Below, one piece after another: positions 62,019 to 64,000 of a DNA stretch of 64,000 nt. Position numbers and translations under genes: made by a program. The notes under the pieces are model-generated. The model searched no databases and was not told the DNA's origin. It was given only the letters and a program-made list of their open reading frames with translations. Source of the stretch: Diplosphaera chodatii (lineage: Eukaryota > Chlorophyta > Trebouxiophyceae > Prasiolales > Stichococcaceae). The DNA lies in assembly GCA_032358165.1 (NCBI GenBank), contig JAALGY010000019.1:682001-746000 (forward strand). Direction: 5' to 3'. Within the stretch, counting starts at the first letter, position 1; every line of letters starts with the position of its first letter.

Positions 62019-63371
62019 TCAGTAACCCACAGACCTCCACCCCTGCTTCTGCAGCTCCTTCCGGATCTCCCTGTGCAGGGTTCACAGGAAGCAGGGTTTG
62101 AGGCTCGGTGTCCGTGGCAGGGTCGACGTTAACAATCATGCACCAGTGAAAGGGTCACTACGTTGCTGGTGTTATGCGCACCTGATGCGCTTCCTGTTGA
62201 TGTCATTGTCTGACTCGCCGATGCGTGACGCGCTGCGGTACTCACAGCGAGAGTCCTTGCCGGGGAAGAAGAATTCAACCTTGTGCAGCGCAGCATACCC
62301 ATCGGTCAGCCAGGATGGACTTGCAGGTGCGCTGCAAGCTGGCATTCAGTGCGCTCTGACCTCACTGGCCATATGTATGGCTGTGAATCAAAGGGAACGT
62401 GTGCGCACATCATCAATGAAGCCGAAGGTAGGGGACTGGAACTCGAAGTACACGTAGTCATCGGTGCGCTTGATGAGCGTGTTTGTGAAACCATCCGGCT
62501 TCATGCCGGACACCTGCGGACCCCATCACACACTCGTGTGGGTGGGACACTGGAGCAGGCGGCATGGGCTTTCAGGGATCTGTGGCGCTCACATAGCGAC
62601 CAGCACTGCAGCCGGCGCACCGTCTGCACCAGCTCCTCAACTGCCTGCTCCTGCGAGATGGGCTTGGTGCGACCACGCCCGTCTTCTGGGTTGTACTACA
62701 CATGTGGCTGCCAGTGATCAGGGACGCTCGCCGTCGAGTGACTTGGTGTCAACATCTAAACCCACGTTGAGCATGTGCAGTTGCCGCATCAGCAGACGCA
62801 GGGTTTCATCATCCAATTTGATGGATCTCAGCCAGTCATGAGGCCAAGTCCATCTAAGCACTAACCATTCAACAACGGCATTCTCACTTGCATGAACGCA
62901 GCGATGCATGCAGAGAAGCAGCACGGTAAACCAGTAGGCGGCCAGGACCGCACCGTCCACGGCGGCACGAAGTGCTTCTCGTCGAGCTCCGAGGCCGTGG
63001 TGATGCAGTTGGGGGACTTGGGACAGAAGCCGAGCTCCCTGCCACCTCCCTGCGCCGTGTAGTCCTGCCAATGCAACGCACGAGGCGGTGCCTGTAGTCG
63101 ATTGCTTACGGTGATCGGGTTGCGAGCCTGCACCGCCTTACGCCCACCGTCTGCCAAGGATCGAGGCAAGGCGTCAAGAAAACATGGCAGCGACGCCGCC
63201 AGCACAAAACGGCCCATGATGAACGCCGCAATGTACCTGGATGCCCAGTCCATCTGGGCGCGCCACGGCACCAAAGCTGAAGAGCGCAGCCAGCACGCCC
63301 ACGTTGACGCTCCTCAGCAGCACCTCACGGCGCCTGAACGCATGAGGCGCACATGCAGCGGATGTTGCCAT
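62019..63371 (-). CDS. DUF1499 protein, probably thylakoid-lumenal
   Basis: Function unknown; DUF1499 proteins are found in plastids and bacteria. Start MATSAACAPHAFRRREVLLR at 63371. After a short Ala/Ser transit-like stretch comes RRREVLLRSVNVGVLAALFS, an RR followed by a hydrophobic core, and AVA before the mature part, as in lumenal proteins using a twin-arginine-type signal. Exon 1 ends DGLGIQ (63237). The domain follows: GFCPKSPNCITTASELDEKH then FVPPWT (63064-62954), WTYNPEDGRGRTKPISQEQA (62695), AVEELVQTVRRL, KPDGFTNTLIKRTDDYVYFE and FQSPTFGFID (62500-62410), VEFFFPGKDSRCEYRSASRI then GESDNDINRKRI (62280-62185), and a final exon ending EIRKELQKQGWRSVGY. The CPxSPNC and SRxGxxDxxxNRxRI motifs are family hallmarks. 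The border near 62600 is uncertain. Confidence 0.88.
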
Positions 63372-64000
63372 TCATATTCATGGCACCGCGAGGGAAGCGC
63401 GTGTGATATGGAGCTAGTACACCATGACAAAAGAAGGGTTTCTCACCCTGCGCTGGGCTGATCAGCGGCTGCATGTGTGAGCACCCTGAGCTGCCTGCGC
63501 GCGCCATGGAATGCGGCGTTGCGGCGGCATTGGGCGGTCGGTGCCAGCAGCACACGCCCAGACAGACACGAAGATGACGTCATGGCGACACAACTGTGTT
63601 ATGAACGTCCTCGCGGTCGCTGCACCTGTGATCAGCTGCTTCAGTTCAGCATATATCTACAGGGCTGCCAACCGACTAGTGCGAGGCCGAACAGCAACCG
63701 GTCCCCATTGACCAGCAGACCTGACCATAAGTTCTCAACATTTTCAGGCGAGCGGCACATGGCTGGCCATTTGCTCGTTGGCACAGCTATTAGCACGTCG
63801 AGCTCTGTAAACTTGTCTGTTTGCACCTGCCAGCCGTGCACTGCGCCCACGGATTGCCTGCTGCAAACCATCTGCCTTGATACCAGTGCTGTGTTGTCCC
63901 AAGACATCCTGAATGCAATGACTTTGTGACGCTAGACCATGATGAAGGTGTAAAGCTGCCGGCATGAGGCCTGATGGGCTCCTCGACCGCTGATAAGCAC
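63372..64000. other. right flank, no supported gene
   Basis: It should contain the DUF1499 promoter. Overlapping ORFs exist on both strands (plus 63477-63929, minus 63641-63907) with no recognisable domain. The minus one could be the 3' end of a gene entering from beyond the window, but nothing confirms it. Confidence 0.35.

Noticed and set aside
1..64000. Search for an operon-like, defence, secondary-metabolite or mobile system
   Set aside because: Neighbouring genes belong to unrelated eukaryotic housekeeping families on alternating strands. No transposase, reverse transcriptase, terminal repeats, polyketide or peptide synthetase modules, or CRISPR-like arrays were seen.

Overview
This window is nuclear DNA of a plant-type unicellular eukaryote, most likely a trebouxiophyte (Chlorella- or Coccomyxa-like) green alga. 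Genes are split into many short exons (about 30-400 nt). Donors look like G|GTGCGT or G|GTGAGC and acceptors like TGCAG. Coding sequence is GC-rich with Ala/Gln/Gly-rich linkers. TGTAA, the green-algal poly(A) signal, lies just after several stop codons. A non-phosphorylating GAPDH, a KUP potassium transporter and a DUF1499 protein with a lumen-type presequence support Viridiplantae. The species cannot be read from the sequence. I saw no tRNA, rRNA, CRISPR array, mobile element or prokaryotic operon.

Layout, left to right: DNA polymerase eta (-, 787-5256); RCC1-repeat protein (-, 5704-8767); cyclin T/K-like cyclin (+, 9296-11138, followed by an in-frame open extension); NADP-dependent non-phosphorylating GAPDH (+, 11717-15531); Obg GTPase, probably mitochondrial (-, 15862-17807); one or two uncertain small coding pieces (+, 17875-18887); CCCH-finger protein of low complexity (+, 19148-22927); small C2HC zinc-finger protein (-, 23502-24557); TRAPP II subunit TRS120/TRAPPC9 (+, 25039-33707); CRAL-TRIO lipid-binding protein (-, 34181-35980); KUP/HAK potassium transporter (+, 36592-43153); CHD3/Mi-2-type chromatin remodeler with an added extended PHD finger (-, 43741-53306); tyrosine/dual-specificity phosphatase (-, 53979-56001); CTF4/WDHD1 replisome hub (+, 56072-61801); DUF1499 protein, probably thylakoid-lumenal (-, 62019-63371).

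The genes are not one pathway. They are housekeeping loci in alternating head-to-head and tail-to-tail pairs. Three serve DNA replication, repair or chromatin (POLH, CTF4, CHD). The others cover secretion, organelle translation, carbon metabolism, ion transport and signalling. Spacing is tight: under 100 bp between the start codons of Obg and its neighbour and of phosphatase and CTF4, and 217 bp between the stop codons of CTF4 and DUF1499.

I did not find a convincing undescribed system. The most unusual signals are: recurrent GC-AG introns in several unrelated genes; a palindromic poly(A) signal between two convergent genes; a cluster of poly(A)-like TGTAAC units inside a CTF4 intron; a perfect 17-bp hairpin in a TRS120 intron; a long in-frame ORF beyond the cyclin stop; and the ePHD-PHD-chromodomain arrangement of the remodeler. 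Exon boundaries come from reading frame and splice consensus only and may be off by a base or a whole exon where noted.
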